DNA from: Ostreiculturibacter nitratireducens
GTDB taxonomy: Bacteria; Pseudomonadota; Alphaproteobacteria; Rhodobacterales; Rhodobacteraceae
Length of the DNA stretch: 64,000 nt
Direction: 5' to 3'
Assembly: GCF_032670585.1 (NCBI RefSeq)
Contig: NZ_JAVQHL010000001.1
Span: forward strand, 1,116,001 to 1,180,000
Shown here piece by piece: positions 60,933-64,000 of this stretch; position 1 is the stretch's first letter; every line of letters begins with the position of its first letter. The notes beneath the pieces were generated by a model. The model had not been told where the DNA came from. It did no database searches and was given only the letters and a program-made list of their open reading frames with translations. Both the position numbers and the translations under genes were made by a program.

Positions 60933-61041
60933 TCGCGTACTGCCCTTCCGGCGACCCGTCATTGACATTCCCCAGCCTTGCCCCACATGTTCCGCCGCCA
61001 AAGCGGACACCCCCTGTTCGCAGGTTGTCGAAGAGGAAGTC

Positions 61042-63636
<2,595 letters not shown>

Positions 63637-63723
63637 ACCGGCGCCGCGCAAGCTGCGCCGCAGCAATTGACAGCGCCCCCCCTCTTCGCCACAACCTTCT
63701 GGACGGCGAAAAGGGAGCTAGTG

Positions 63724-64000
63724 ATGAAGAAAGTCTACACCTCGGCGGCCGCGGCCCTTGAGGGTCTCCTGCATGACGGCATGTTCATTGCCGCCGGCGG
63801 TTTCGGCCTATGCGGCATCCCCGAAAACCTGATCGCGGCGATCCGCGATGCCGGTGTGAAGAACCTGACCATCGCCTCAAACAACGCCGGCGTGGATGAT
63901 TTCGGCCTCGGAGTTCTTCTCCAGACCCGCCAGGTGAAGAAGATGATCTCCTCTTACGTGGGCGAAAACGCGGAGTTCATGCGCCAGTATCTTTCCGGGG
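63724..64000 (+). CDS. scoA: Succinyl-CoA:3-ketoacid CoA-transferase subunit A, 5' part
   Basis: Only the first 92 codons are in the window. The sequence MKKVYTSAAAALEGLLHDG, then GGFGLCGIPENLIAAIRDAG (near 25-44) and SNNAGVDDFGLGVLL is characteristic of the A subunit of 3-oxoacid CoA-transferases, which transfer CoA from succinyl-CoA to acetoacetate. GGGAGCTAGTG precedes the ATG. The B subunit should follow outside the window. Confidence 0.9.
   Translation, partial: MKKVYTSAAAALEGLLHDGMFIAAGGFGLCGIPENLIAAIRDAGVKNLTIASNNAGVDDFGLGVLLQTRQVKKMISSYVGENAEFMRQYLSG

Overview
The window is a high-GC stretch of bacterial chromosome, about two thirds G+C. Gene content and order point to an alphaproteobacterium of the Rhodobacterales/Paracoccaceae type. 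Evidence includes the cytochrome c oxidase block ctaC-ctaB-small ORF-ctaG-ctaE-surf1 running into thrC and an M16 peptidase, the lysC-ptsP pair, the pcm-tolC-DUF2497 (PopZ-like) run, a bifunctional PutA, divergent metR/metF, and several small families common in this order (DUF1178, DUF2927, DUF1992 and a DUF6280-like protein). Nearly all of the window is housekeeping chromosome. I see no phage, no intact transposase, no CRISPR array and no plasmid functions.

Layout. 1-6.7 kb: 3' part of putA, a rhomboid protease, a SuhB-type phosphatase, divergent metR/metF with an exact MetR box between them, and a hotdog thioesterase. 6.7-12 kb: a DUF2235 alpha/beta hydrolase, a stand-alone molybdenum hydroxylase large subunit, an ornithine decarboxylase and a divergent Lrp/AsnC regulator. 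12-22.2 kb: valS, DUF1992, a HisC-like aminotransferase, a DUF305 protein, a class V aminotransferase, a tyrosine-phosphatase-like gene overlapping an MsbA-like ABC exporter, a glycosyltransferase and ygfZ. 22.2-26.6 kb: efp, a DUF6280-like gene, and the minus-strand run pcm-tolC-PopZ-like.

26.6-34.4 kb is the least ordinary part. A tRNA-Cys gene is followed by a DUF3883 gene that lacks a normal start codon and by a frameshifted remnant of a second DUF3883 copy. Next come three co-oriented genes: a GcvA-like LysR regulator, an MttB-superfamily (trimethylamine/betaine-type) methyltransferase, and a dimethylglycine/sarcosine dehydrogenase-like flavoprotein with a GcvT half. About 0.7 kb of DNA with no gene I can recognise separates this from waaA. 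The methyltransferase plus dehydrogenase look like a methylated-amine demethylation cassette, but no corrinoid protein lies beside them. This is my best candidate for an incompletely described system.

34.4-47.1 kb: waaA, a threonine dehydratase-like enzyme, Nudix, DUF1178, an SDR, lysC-ptsP, an EcsC-family protein, GNAT, flavin reductase, OsmC, and mtnP-DUF2927-apt, which would salvage methylthioadenosine to adenine and then AMP. 47.2-57.6 kb, minus strand: a GlcD/D2HGDH-type flavoprotein, DUF1697, a metallo-beta-lactamase-fold protein, then the oxidase/thrC/peptidase/acetyltransferase block, with several one- to four-base gene overlaps. 57.7-64 kb, plus strand: tldD, a 0.6 kb gap holding a 26-bp perfect palindrome and a probable frameshifted small ORF, dprA, topA with a histone H1-like tail, and the 5' end of scoA.

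Starts were chosen from ribosome-binding sites and family N-termini. Functions rest on motifs read by eye; no database search was run.
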